Source: Tiliqua scincoides
Lineage: Eukaryota > Chordata > Lepidosauria > Squamata > Scincidae
Assembly: GCF_035046505.1 (NCBI RefSeq)
Contig: NC_089824.1
Span: 119,857,997-119,921,996, forward strand
Direction: 5' to 3'
DNA length: 64,000 nucleotides
Shown here piece by piece: positions 24,056 to 35,312 of the stretch (the first letter of the stretch is position 1; the number at the start of each line of letters is the position of its first letter). The position numbers were made by a program, and so were the translations under genes. The notes below the pieces were generated by a model. It was not told the origin of the DNA, ran no database searches, and saw only the letters and a program-made list of their open reading frames with translations.

Positions 24056-24876
24056 GGGCAGCACGATCCTAAGCTGCAGCCTCTGTGCCAGTGGTGGGTC
24101 TTGCAAACATGCCGTAAAACACATTTGCGCCACCCATCAAACAAGCACACTGGCAGGAAGGCCTGTGCCACCCCATCAACATCTCAGATCAACCCCAGGT
24201 GCCGGCAGAGCATAGGTAAGTGCCGAGCAGTGTGGGTGTGTAGGGAGGGTGGCAGGAGGGTGTGAGGAGGCATTTTGGGACAGGGGAGAGGACGGAACAG
24301 GGGGGACAGGTCTGGGAGAAGGAGTCTCCTTCACAGAATCCTAACCCCAGTGTCAGGCTTGGAAGCCCAAACCAGGGCTGCTCGACAGTGGCAGAGCTCC
24401 CATTAGAATTGATGGTGCAAATGCCCCAGGCACGAGCCTCTAGGACCTCGCGGAAGCCTCTCTGAGGCTCCCAACGGGGTCAGAAACTGTGCTTCTGGTT
24501 TCCCAGAAGCATAGTTTATAGCTTCGGGGAAGCATCAGGAAGCTCCCCCGATGCAGGCTCAGGTCACGCAAGGCTCTGTGAGCCTCAGGTGGGGGGGGGT
24601 GAAATTTCCACACAGGGGGGTGGCAACAGCCCGAGGAGGGGCGCTATCATGGACTTTTGCCCTGGGACATAAGGCTGGGGAGGTCAGCCGCTGCTGCTTG
24701 AGACGGCTGGTGTAGATTTGAGTAGTGATTTAGCAGATTTGAGTAGCAGACTAGGGGTAAGATAATGAATGTCCCCTTCCCCCAAGGAAATCTCTAATCT
24801 GCTTGGATCCAGTACAGGATGCAGCATTGGTCGTTTGGAGCCAGTGCTCATGTGCTGGATAGGATTGGACCCTTAA
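24056..24876. repeat. copy or composite of the dispersed family
   Basis: It begins GCAGCACGATCCTAAGC and ends GGATAGGATTGGACCC. It contains GCAAACATGCCGTAAAACAC (24102-24121), close to wording at 39098-39125 and 63190-63215, which links these copies. 24435-24525 is similar to 12622-12703, so a second element is probably nested here. Confidence 0.5.
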
Positions 24877-26209
24877 TATTACTGGGCATGCTTTTAGGAC
24901 ATATAAAATAAGCACACAGGGGAAATGTATGGTGTGTGCAGTGGCTTATGATACAATTCAGTGGGGTGGCATTAAGAAGGAGAGAGGTGAGGTTAAAGGT
25001 GCAGCAGTAGACAACATTTATTGTCAGCATAATAACAGGATCACTGAATTATCAATTACTCATAGAAATAAACTCTACACATAAGCACATACAACACTTA
25101 CAGAAAGGAGGAAAAAAAACAGAGGCAGTAAGTGCACTGTGAATTTGACTGTACACAGAACACAGACTTGGGTTTGCAGGTCAGTGGTCAGGTCTGCAGA
25201 AAACCAAGGTTTTTCTGATATCTGCTAAGGTGGCAATAGAGTGAACGGGAGAAGCTAGGGTTGGCAATCCTTTGTGTCACAAATGACTTTGTTCTAACCA
25301 AGTCAGGAAGTCCCTAGGCTTTTGTTTTACAGGTTCAAATTAAGTATGTAAGCAAGGCACAAACCCCATCTTGGAACCTCCCCCCCCCAAAAAAAACTAA
25401 AGAAAGGCAGGCCAGCCAGATAGAGGGATGGGATCTAAAAAATACCCAATGTTTTGGCCTTCTTTGAGGCCTTCGGGATCTAAGACTTGTGCAATTCAAA
25501 TGACTTGTGCAATGTGACTAGCCTGAGTCGTCCCAGCACCACATCTGTGTGTAAACAAATGTGTCATGAATCAATAAAAAGAACATGAGCGCTATCTAGT
25601 ATCTGGGTTTCAAGGAATCACTCGTCTGGAGGAGAGAAATCTCTCCTTCAGTTGTTCAGTCCAGGGGTGTGTGTGTGTGTGTTTGTTTATCTTACTTCAT
25701 TCCTTTTATTGCATCTATAGTAACTTTAAAACAATGGGGGAGGGGGACTTCTGAAAAAATGATTGTAATAAGAACCAGAAAACACTATTTGTTTCACAGT
25801 ATGAACAAATCAAACTAAGCAATAAATGACCTTTTTATTGTACTAAGAAACTGTGAAGATAATGTAATGATGAGTTTGATAATGGAGCAGTTGCAGTAAT
25901 TTTGCTCTGAAGTGTATTATTCACCAAACGTTCTATTCACCCCATTACACAGTTATATGATTTTCTCCACCTTAATAGGTATAAATACTTAAAATATTTT
26001 TATAGGTTGTGAATAACTACAGGCTTGATATTCTGATGTCAGTACAGGCATCGTAGGGTGTACGCAGATGTGTATCAGGAGTTCACACTCTACCAGGGAT
26101 GCCAGCTATCTGTGATAACCCAGAAAGGTACTTTTCAAATTCAGACTTGCATGCTAACTCTAGATTTTCTTAACTCTGTGTACAGGTTCACTTCCTTCTC
26201 CAGCAACTT
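24877..26209. other. unique sequence
   Basis: A short GT run lies at 25670-25682. 25840-26010 is AT-rich and repeat-free. No gene recognised. Confidence 0.3.
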
Positions 26210-26740
26210 GCAGAGAGCCCAGGCAGCCTCCAGATAAGCTGGGGTGGGAGGGAAGGGCAAGTTAGGGTGGGGTAGAAAGAAGAACAGGGTGGGAAAGGGG
26301 CAAGGGGGAAGAAGGAAATAGAGCCTGAATTTTTTTTTGGAACAGCCACCGCAGTTGATGGCAGTATTGGTGGCCCACTGCTACAGCCAGCTACACATGG
26401 AAGTACAGGTAAGCTGATGCGGGTGGTGGGAGGAACCACAAGGGGAGGGGAAGGAACAGGGGAGTGTCTGGGTGGGGAAGGAGAGGGCAGGGAGGGGGTG
26501 GATCCCACTTGCTCAAGGATCCTATTCCTGTTTCTTTTCCTCTTCCCTCTCTCACTCTCCGTTCTGTGCCAGCATGCACAATAAGATCTATTTGGGCAGC
26601 TGATGCTTGCTCCAGGGTAAGAGAACACAATGTTTGCTTACTTCAGGAATGACTTCAATACTTCCCCCTTCCCCACCATAGGATGCAGCATACGATCCAT
26701 TGGTGTGGCTGCATTGGTGGGAGGGATTTAGTTAAGATTG
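26210..26740. repeat. copy of dispersed 'CCCAATCCTA' family
   Basis: It has purine-rich tracts and the ACACAATGTTTGCTTACTTC block. The right end, about GGAGGGATTTAGTTAAGATTG, is decayed. Confidence 0.35.
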
Positions 26741-26746
26741 AGCTAG

Positions 26747-26840
26747 AAAGAGTTGCCAAGGAAGATTCAGTTGGTGCCCTATAGAGTCACTGGCTTTATA
26801 CAATTCAGCTAACCACTACACCACACTATAGCCTCAGATG
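26747..26840 (-). mobile_element. tRNA-derived SINE head fragment
   Basis: On the minus strand AGTGTGGTGTAGTGGTTAGC is the A-box region typical of the Sauria-type SINE head. The body is not clear. Confidence 0.5.
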
Positions 26841-27027
26841 GTCCTGTTGTGTTAGACATAGTTCTCTGAAAATGTTGGTTGAATGTGTGACACGGAGAGA
26901 ATGCGTGCACAAGGATGAGCTAATAGTCTCTCAAAAGCATCTGCTTTTGAATTGCTTGATTCTGAGCAATATTGTTGGCGAAAGCTCTCCAGGATCTCAG
27001 ACAGAAGTCTTCTTTATATGAGATTGT

Positions 27028-27090
27028 TTGATCAGAGTCTCCAGAGATTGAACCCATAACACTACACAGCCAAAGCATATGTTCTGCCTA
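27028..27090 (-). mobile_element. tRNA-type SINE fragment
   Basis: On the minus strand it reads GCAGAACATATGCTTTGGC, then the B-box-like TTATGGGTTCAATCTC. This is a short piece of the SINE seen at 142-500. Confidence 0.4.
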
Positions 27091-27730
27091 TCAGGTGTTC
27101 ATTCCAGTTACGATACTGGAGCCAGACTGTCAAAGGGAGGTGTTCCAAAGCCAAGTCCTCCCTGGAAATGCTTCATTGTACCTGGCTACCTGATTATCTG
27201 ATGAAGCCAACAGGAACATACCATTGCCATCCAGAAATTTCTTGGATGCACAAATTAACACCAGAAACTCCTACTAGAGCTGTTCTAGTTAATGATGACA
27301 TTAACACACTGGCACAAGCAACTTAACAATCTTAGCATGCATATTAGTTGTGATATACAGGACTTTCTAATAGATGGAAATGGGAGAAAATGTGTCATGG
27401 AAAACTTAAGTAATAGTTGCTGTGTGGCTTTTAGAGCAATAGAATTCTGTAATTGGATCAGTGGGCCAATCTACACACGTATATGGAATAAGGTAGTAAA
27501 TTTTAGGATTTGAGGTAAAGTCATTTCAAGAGGACTTTGTAATGCGATTATGTTTTTGAGTGACTATTCTTTCATGTTAAAAAAAAAAAAACTTATTGCA
27601 TATAGTAAACTAGGAAGGATTAGCATAGGCCACTCCTTAATGTGCTAGCTGACTTTGTACAAGGAGTAGTTTTTTTTGCAAGTCAAAAATATAACTCCAG
27701 TTTAGAATAATGTGCAAAATAGTTCTTTTA

Positions 27731-27915
27731 AGGGCCCAATCCTATCCAATTTTCCAGCACCAGTGTAGCCACAATGCAGCCCCAAGGTAAGGTAACAAAT
27801 GTTCCCATTCCTTAAGGAGGCCTCTGTGATTGCCTCTCCACCACAGGATGTAGTGCATGCCCCATTGGCATGGTTGCATCAGCACTGCAAAATTGGGTAG
27901 GATTGGGCCCTAAGT
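27731..27915. mobile_element. short TIR element of the dispersed family
   Basis: The left end is GGGCCCAATCCTATCCAATT and the right end AATTGGGTAGGATTGGGCCC. TAA flanks each side. The interior GGTAACAAATGTTCCCATTC matches 18366 and 4983-5491. The 3-bp TAA duplication fits PIF/Harbinger-type elements, but no transposase is available to test this. Confidence 0.7.
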
Positions 27916-27989
27916 CCTGTACCCAAACCAATGCTGTGCTAACATCACAAGAACTAGTGTTTAGGCATCTTGAACACTACACATAGCAT

Positions 27990-28310
27990 ACCACAGATGG
28001 TGAGAGGACCGTATATGTGGTGGCAAGGAAGAGGAGTCCCACTGACGGTAAGTCGGTGAGGTGGGCAGAATAGGGTGGATGGAATAAGGTGGGGTAGGAG
28101 GGTCAGGACTCCTGATTTTGGGGGGTTGAGGGCATGTCAGAGGTGGGGGGTGGCACTCGAGCAACTTGCCCCAGATGGTATCCCCTCTAGAGCCCGCTAA
28201 AGACGTCCAAGGAGACCTAATGGGGCTTATGGAGGTGTAAAGGAAAACTGGCATCCTGTTTTAGTGCAATTGTGTGCTGAGCAAGGAAAAAGATAGAATT
28301 AGGCTGCCAG
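27990..28310. repeat. copy of dispersed family, partial
   Basis: It contains the ACGGTAAGTCGGTGAGGTGG G-rich block and ends GATAGAATTAGGCTGCCAG. The left boundary is unclear. Confidence 0.4.
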
Positions 28311-28709
28311 TTATCCAAAAATGTTTGGTCAGAATGAGGCATGACAAGAGATGTAACAAGCTGTTAGCATTGAATAAACATGTACAGATCAAATCATATG
28401 TAGTACAATTAGGAAAAAAAATGTGTCGAAGTATAGATTTTTCTCCCTGTGTACAAAAGAGGAATTAAAAATAGACTGAAAGAAACTTTGGGGCTTTCTG
28501 AATTATAATATAAAAATTAGAAATTCATGTTTAAAAAGTAGTAGTTCAATGTGAAATGAAAGAAATTGAGATAGAGAATTGAATGCTCACTAATAGAGTG
28601 ATTGGATTCAGAAAAAATCCTAGGCACATTCAAGATGGCGGACAAGCCAAGCATATCATGATGGTGGAGCAACCCATTTTAAAGTTACCTAATGGAGCTC
28701 CTTCATTTT

Positions 28710-28736
28710 CTCCTACCCTTAGAGAAAGGGTAGGAG
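28710..28736. other. perfect 11-bp hairpin
   Basis: CTCCTACCCTT (28710-28720) is complemented exactly by AAGGGTAGGAG (28726-28736) around a 5-nt loop. It stands in otherwise unique DNA. There is no T run after it and no known RNA family match by eye. Confidence 0.7.
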
Positions 28737-28821
28737 TTTCAGCAGGGTGAGAAAACCTGGCTGAAACTTTATTTTTCAGAGCATTTTTACTTCATAGAGT
28801 AGGTGGTGAATAGGCATAAAG

Positions 28822-29717
28822 CAGGGGTCAGGGAACTTTTTTACCTCTTACCCCCCAAAAAATTTATAAACGCAGACGTTACCCCCTTGATTTGAAAGTA
28901 AGGAAATCATACATCCAATAACATTTTGAATTCAAATACTGTATTTAAAATTACTTTGAAAGCTTCAACTTACTTGAAAACTTCACACAGCGCACCAGCG
29001 CACCAGCCCGCACCACACAGTCAGCCAGAGTCAGCCAGAGTCAGCCAGATCGCCCGCCCGCCCGGGGGGAGGGACGGGAGACACCGCACAGCACTGCCCG
29101 CCCGCCCGCCCGGGGGAGGGATGATCGCAAGGCCGACCTGCCAAGGGGGTCCCCAGGCTCCCCTGCCTCTCCAGGGGGAGGCGGCGCCGGCACTGCCCTC
29201 GCCTCCCGCAACACCTTTCTTGCCCGGGGGAGGCGGTGAGCCTCGCTCTGCCCTTCCCCAGGGAGGGAAGGCTTCCAACACACAGCGCACCAGCCCGCTG
29301 CCGGCCCCCTGGAGCGGGTGGAGAGCGGGTGCGCTGACTCCCTCCGCTACCTCCCCGCCCGGCGCCCGCACACAGTTAGGTAAGGCAACCTTACCTATCG
29401 CTTCTTCGTCTGACACTCCTCGCAGGCAGACTGAAGATGGCGGCTCTGGATCAGGTGGTACCCGCTCTCTCTACAGCGCTTGCGCCATACACGTAAACGC
29501 TGGAGCAGTCCACTGAGAGAGCGGGGGGGGAGCAGAGCAGAGAAGGAGGATGCGGTGACACTGACACACACTGACACTGGCCGTCCGTGCTATAATGGAC
29601 CGTAATAACTGCTGCTATGCCGATAGTTCCGCCATTGGCCAGCGCAACCTCCTCATTACCCCCAGATTTTCACTTTTACCCCATTTGGGGTAATTTACCC
29701 CTGTTCCCCGACCACTG
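28822..29717. mobile_element. CpG-rich non-autonomous hAT element, perfect 8-bp duplication
   Basis: GCATAAAG is repeated exactly at 28814-28821 and 29718-29725. The terminal repeats are CAGGGGTCAGGGAAC at the left and, read inward from the right, CAGTGGTCGGGGAAC. The left 170 bp is AT-rich. 29020-29600 is very CpG-rich, unlike the flanks. On the minus strand it has a CCAAT word near 29637, an AAGATGGCGGC (YY1-like) word on the plus strand near 29434, and a splice-donor-like TAGGTAAGG near 29389. I infer an internally deleted hAT that kept its promoter region. The open frames inside are GC-driven and match no family I know. Confidence 0.85.
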
Positions 29718-30004
29718 GCATAAAGAGTGTCTTAGATAGAGAACAAAGGGCATTTCTTTTCATGTGAATCAACACATCAGATCTAAGCTTTTGATGTCAC
29801 AAAGGGGAAAACAGTAGGAGTTTTAATTGGAATCAATCCTGGGTTAGTAGTTCAGGTAACCCAACCCCTTGAGGCAATTTCATAGTGAGGTCACCAGGTT
29901 AGATTCTGTCCCACGTGCATTAAAGTAAAAAAACAGCTGCCAATGGTGCTTCTTCAGTTTCATAGCATTATATGGGGGGAAAAATAATCTCTGCCATGGA
30001 CTTT

Positions 30005-30665
30005 TGCAGCCCTATCCTGTGGGTGCTGGCAGAACATCCCCCCCCCCAAAAAAAAAAAAATTGCTGCAAGGCAGCGTCTAACAGTGTGAGACTTCCTGCG
30101 CATGTCACTGGACCTGCAGAGCTGTGGAGGCAAGTAAGATAGCATGGAAGATGGGAGGAGGCAGGGGCTGGGCAGACTGGGCATAGGGAGGGAGCAAAAT
30201 TAGGCAAGGAGAGGGGGTGTAACGGGGCAGGAGGGGATGGATCCCTTTTCTGCAGTCTCCCTGCTCCATTCTCTTTTCAGATTTGTGCTAGGGAAATTGC
30301 AGCACAGTTCGAAGGAGAGCCAGTGGTAAACCTTTCCCTAATGAAGACACCCAGTCCACACACACACACACACACACACACCACTTGTGTAAGGCTGCTG
30401 ACCCAGAAGCAGTAGTTAGGATATGGCATGCACTGCCACCACCGATCCAACCTCCCTCCTGGGCCTGGTACTTTCCCCATTCCGCCCTCCCCACCCAAAA
30501 ATGACCTCTCTCCACCTGCAGAATGCCCTCCCAACCACCCTCTCCCACCCCCTCCATGCCTTCTGACACAAACCTATATCCTCTGGCTGGTGCAGGGGCT
30601 GGATTCGGCCCTGGCGATCCGGCACAGGTCTCTGCCAGCTGAAGTGCCAGTTGGGATTGGGTTAT
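30005..30665. repeat. copy of dispersed 'CCCAATCCTA' family, with (CA)n
   Basis: It begins GCAGCCCTATCCTGTGG and ends CCAGTTGGGATTGGGTTATT, inverted partners. The middle is G-rich on the left and C-rich on the right. A CA microsatellite is at 30357-30381. Confidence 0.55.
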
Positions 30666-32382
30666 TAATTAATTCAACGGGTTCATGCATGTATTCTGTT
30701 AGCTCTGCAAGAACTGGGCTCTGCCCCACACAGAACTGAGGAATAAGGTGGGGAGGTTTTTTTTTTTGGGGGGGGGGAGTTGTTTTGTTCCATCTGACAA
30801 AGATATCCGGACAAAGGTCTAAAAATGGAAGTACAACCCACGAACAAAGCTTCTTTGTGGAAATACTGTTTCTTCTATTGTTTTTAAGTCATAGAAATTT
30901 AAGATGTAATAAAACATGAATACCAGTTTGGAAGTATTGGTTGCTCCTAGCAACGATGAAAATGTATTATGCCTCATTTTTTATCTCCATCCAGTAACTG
31001 AGTAAAAGAGTAACAAATGCTTGCTGAACCCATATACAGAACTGACCTCTTTTTCCCCTTCTCAGGAACAATAAAGTATCATTAAAATTGCTGCTCTAGG
31101 TAGATACTATTATGCATTGCATCTCAGAAATGTGCCCTCATGCCCCCTTTTGACATTATAAAGCTGCCTGCTTTAGCCTCGAGTGAGCCAAGTGTAAGCA
31201 CAGTTTCCCAGAGGACAGTTCTGTTTGCATTTTGAAAGCCTTGCATAACTACTACCAAATTAATAAAATATTTTAGCATAATTCAGCATTTAAAAATGCA
31301 GATAACCTTAAGGCTATGTGGAAAGTATGGGGATTTCCAAGTTGAGAAAATACCAGAGAGCTGTTTTCACACTAAGGTAGCTTTGTCCTCCACTTCACTG
31401 AAAGTACTATTCTCGCTTTTGGGGATGCAATCACTTCCTCAATGTTGCTCTTTTATGCTATCATTGCAGCTGGATTATACATAGAAATACTCCTCATTAG
31501 GGCTACAATCCTATACATTGTAGAGGGAAGTGGGGTTTTTTTTTGTGAGGATTCAACGGCTGCCGTGACTGGTTTCCATGGCTCCCCAGGGAGCCACAGC
31601 TCACAGTTTTGGAATCACTGGCTTAAACAATAGAAGCCAATGCACTTTTTTAAAATCATGTTTCTAGCCCTCATGTTTACAGCAATACTTCTGAAATCAT
31701 TTTTATAGACTTTTTTTTAATGATACAGTGCATGGAACTGTCACCAGAAGTAGCGTCCTTGTGTTACATTCTCCTCCATAATTTGTAGAATTGTTTATCT
31801 GATACGTTATTACGTGGTATAATTTTCCATCCCTGCTGCACCACGTTGCCTATTGCTGTGCAATGTGATGAAGTCACAATGTGAGTAATTGATCCTCTAC
31901 TTTATGGAGGAGAACACAACACAAGAATGCAATTTTCAGAGTCAGGCATGTGTTGTGCATAATGGGTACTTTTATCTTCAGAACTGTAGAAGGCCTGACT
32001 GGGGATGTTAGAAGTCAGGAAGTGGAACAGATTGACTCACCATAGCTTTCTGCTACTTCACATTATTCTCCAGTATGGCTTACCTTATAGTACCTGATAA
32101 GGGGGAAAAAATGCAAATTAGACATACAAAATGTGACACTCTAGAAATTAAGGAGAAATTCTCATGAAGTAAATTGATGTAAACGTTTTTACTTGGGATT
32201 GTTCCAATTGCTGAGACCAAGTTATTTTCTTTGGTTTTACGACTCTTGCATGCTTCATCTTTGCACAGGTATACAAGAATAGTGCACCCCCTCCGCATTC
32301 TAGTCAGATTCACCATTCTGCTGAGCAGGACCCCAGGAATGTGGCTGGTTGCAACATAACAGCCCAAATTAGGTACACTTAT
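30666..32382. other. mostly unique AT-rich sequence
   Basis: No gene recognised. 31560-31622 ends TTTTGGAATCACTG, one hAT-like end with no partner found. 31130-31290 is repeat-free and a candidate conserved non-coding stretch. Confidence 0.3.
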
Positions 32383-33628
32383 TGATGTTGGCAACCTTCA
32401 GTCTCGAAAGACTATGGTATCACGCTCTGAATGGTGGTTCTGGAACAGCGCCTAGTGTGGCTGAAAAGGCCGATTCAGGAGTGACAATCCCTTCCACACT
32501 GGGAGTAATGCAGTCTGTCCCTGATGTGTCTCCCTGGCTATAGGCCTTCCTTCTTTGCCTCTTTGCCTCAGTCTGTTGGCCAAGTGTCTCTTCAAACTGG
32601 GAAAGGCCATGCTGCACAGTCTGCCTCCAAGCAGAACACTCAGAGGCCAAGGTTTTCCATCTGTTGAGGTTAATTCCTAAGGCTTTCAGATCCCTCTTGC
32701 AGATATCCTTGTAGCGCAGCTGTGGTCTGCCCATAGGGCGCTTTCCCTGCACAAGTTCTCCATAGAGGAGATTCTTTGGGATCCGACCATCGCCCATTCT
32801 CACGACATGACCAAGCCAACGCAGGCGTCTCTGTTTCAGCAGTGTATACACGCTGGGGATTCCAGCTCGTTCCAGGACTGTGTTGTTTGGAACTTTGTCC
32901 TGCCAGGTGATACCAAAGATGCATCTGAGGCAGTGCATGTGGAAAGCTTTCAGCTTCTTCTCCTATTGTGTGCGAAGAGTCCATGACTCGCTGCAGTACA
33001 GAAGTGTACTCAAGAAACAAGCTCTGTAGACCTGGATCTTGTTATGTTCCATCAGCTTCTTGTTGGACCAGACTTTCTTTGCGAGTCTGGAAAATGTGGT
33101 AGCTGCTTTGCCGATGCATCTGTTTAGCTTGGTATCGAGAGAAAGAGTGTCGGAGATCATTGAGCCAAGGTACACAAAGTCATGGACAACCTCCAGTTCA
33201 TGCGCAGAGATTGTAATGCAGGGAGGTGAGTCCACATCCTGAACCATGACCTGTGTTTTCTTCAAGATGATTGTCAGTCCAAAGTCTTGGCAGGCCTTGC
33301 TAAAACTGTTCATGAGCTGCTGGAGATCTTTGGCAGAGTGGGCGGTGACAGCTGCATCGTCGGCGAAGAGGAAGTCACACAGACATTTCAGCAGGACTTT
33401 GGACTTTGTTCTCAGTCTGGAGAGGTTGAAGAGCTTTCCATCTGATCTGGTCCGGAGATAGATGCCTTCTGTTGCAGTTCCAAAGGCCTGCTTCAGCAGG
33501 ACAGCGAAGAAAGTCCCAAACAAAGTCGGCATGAGAACACAGCCCTGCTTCACTCCGCTTATTATACTGGTAATAATCGGAAAAGTCTTCTGTTCCCACA
33601 AAATTCTGCCCTGGCACTACATGGTATA
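32383..33628 (-). mobile_element. non-LTR retrotransposon (LINE), 5'-truncated
   Basis: ACACTTAT occurs at both borders (32375-32382 and 33629-33636), a plausible 8-bp target duplication. The minus strand encodes the distal reverse-transcriptase region. The frame ends in TGA at 32422-32420, and the last base of that stop is the first base of a 34-nt tail (32387-32420) identical to the tail of the SINE at 22684. The tail carries the AGTCT-TTCG-AGACT hairpin. The clade is not certain; CR1/L2-like groups are possible. Confidence 0.85.
32420..33601 (-). pseudogene. LINE reverse transcriptase, C-terminal half
   Basis: The frame runs 394 codons with a single in-frame TAG at 32965-32963. N-terminal to it are the RT motifs: 'GVKQGCVLMPTLFGTFF' (motif region 4), then 'FLFADDAAV' containing the catalytic A-D-D, and 'LGLTI-LKKTQVM'-like and 'FVYLGSMIS' regions. 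After the stop come 'KAFHMHCLRCIFGITWQDKV', 'SVYTLLKQRRLRWLGHVVRM' and 'LLYGELVQGKRPMGRPQLRY', a linker region widespread in animal LINE proteins. The endonuclease and the first RT blocks are missing through truncation. One stop in so long a frame suggests a fairly recent insertion. Confidence 0.9.
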
Positions 33629-33636
33629 ACACTTAT

Positions 33637-34723
33637 GGTCACAGTTTCCATGTTGTTTACCAAGAGTTTATTTGACCATTAATGTTATCGTTGAATTTGT
33701 CAAGGTTCTTTTTATAACTATAGCTTTTGAACAACATGTTCCAAACTATCAAGGACTTCACGTTCTTTTCCTTTTTGAAGACAGATATTGAAGTCTTGAC
33801 AAAAGAGAGGGAAAGGCACTACTGAAGATTTTAGTGTGAGAAATGAGATGTAGCAACTTCTTGGGGAAGTTGAAATGTGCTTGGCATGGCAGTTTTCTTA
33901 CATTTTGTTGCTGCAGTGGGAATGTGGTTGGTTTTTAATGAATTGGGCCCATAAAAAGGGTTTCAGGACATTTAATCTTTATTCATTATGGTTGTCTTTT
34001 ACTGTCAGAGGAGAAATGGGAATATGGTGGCAGCAACAAGACTGTAAGTTTTACTTTTCAGACAGTTTTTATTTGCAGGGATTCCTGTAAGCAGGAATTT
34101 CTGTTTCCATTCAGAACAAACTCCTTTTTCTACAGTATAATAAATGTACTTAGCAGGAACAGTACATTGGCTGGAACATAGACAAACACAAAGAAAAATG
34201 GGTACAGAAATTATGTTCAGCACTTGAAGGCAAAGGCAAAGGTAGAAGGGGTGCAACCCACCTCTGTTCCTTAGATATTATAGATCAAATCCTATATTCA
34301 GGAAACACTTGTACTGACTGGCCTGCTGAGGTATTCATTAGTGACTGCCATTCTGGGGAATTTTCTAAGGTACGTTGTGGGCTAACACATGGGACACAAT
34401 TGAAAATGCTCCATTGTCCCTTCAAACCAGGCATGTTTGCCAACATATAACTCATATAACTGTCTGGATGCCCATTGCAAGGCGACACTGATAGTGTTAA
34501 GCAAGCTATCCATCTGGAATGTTTGTCTGCTATTACTGGTTATTACATTTCCATCTTGGCCATCATTAAACTCACAGTGGCATATATGGGGTTTCCATGT
34601 GTTCAGCCATCCAGGCACTCACCAGATCTATCCTGCTTAGTTGTTCCAACAAGATAGCAAAATCATGCTTTCTATAAGCTTCCAAGGAATCTCACGATTC
34701 CCCCAAAACACAGCGAAACTACT
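33637..34723. other. unique sequence
   Basis: No gene, array or terminal repeats recognised. Confidence 0.3.
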
Positions 34724-34732
34724 GTTATAGGG

Positions 34733-35107
34733 CAGTGGTTCTCCAACTGTGGGTTGGGACCAACTGGTGGGTCATGACCTGACTTTTTTGGAGGGTTGCC
34801 AAAGGGTGATGAAAAGATCAGTATTCTAACAGCTGAATTGCTGAAAACAGCAGCTATTCAAAAATCAGATACTGTAGCTGCTAAGTGCCCTGCAAGGACC
34901 TGAGCTCCTGCAGTTGCAAGCATGTGTAAATATAAGGAGATAAATGTTTGTGGGTCTGTCTTTCTTTCTGGTGGTTATTACTTATAAATAAATAAAACAT
35001 TTATTTCTAGATCTCCTTTTTTAAAAAGTCTGGTAAACCTAGCTGGGTCCTGACAGAGTGTTGTTTTAAAAAGTGGGTCCTGGTGTTAAAAAGTTTGGAA
35101 ACCACTG
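34733..35107. mobile_element. hAT-type MITE
   Basis: It begins CAGTGGTTCTCCAACTGTGG and ends AGTTTGGAAACCACTG. Flanks GTTATAGG (34724-34731) and ATTGTAGG (35108-35115) are 6 of 8 identical, allowing one base of uncertainty at the left border. The doubled ETS/CRE-like module of the 5959 family is not present. Confidence 0.7.
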
Positions 35108-35167
35108 ATTGTAGGGTATTAAAACTACTGAGCTTTATCCATATCTAGGAATCATATGGCTGCAACT

Positions 35168-35312
35168 GTTACCCTGCACATGCCCGATCTCGTCTGATCT
35201 CGGAAGCTAAGCAGGGTCAGGCCTGGCTAGTACTTGGATGGGAGACCGCCTGGGAATACTGGGTGCTGTAGGCTTATACCATAGTCTTTCGAGACTAAAG
35301 GTTGCCAACCAT
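35168..35312 (+). mobile_element. 5S-rRNA-derived SINE
   Basis: It has the same architecture as 22684-22831: 5S body with A box at 35204-35218 and C-box region at 35236-35253, then the 34-nt tail at 35276-35309 with the hairpin at 35283-35296. It is closer to true 5S than the first copy (CCGATCTCGTCTGATCTCGG retained). Both copies lack the same 5' part of 5S, beginning at ACTGTTACCCTGCACATG, so the short head is ancestral to the family. Confidence 0.9.

Noticed and set aside
28926-29516. Open frames of 196 and 131 codons on both strands in the GC-rich core of the hAT element
   Set aside because: Low-complexity Pro/Gly/Arg/Ala composition on both strands at once is what CpG-rich DNA gives by chance. 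No family motif is seen.
30357-30381. CRISPR-like or regulatory repeat array
   Set aside because: This and the runs at 21459, 25670, 39573 and 45741 are plain microsatellites.
32389-32450. A third 5S-type SINE at the LINE 3' end
   Set aside because: Only the tail matches. The adjoining sequence is the LINE reading frame, not 5S.
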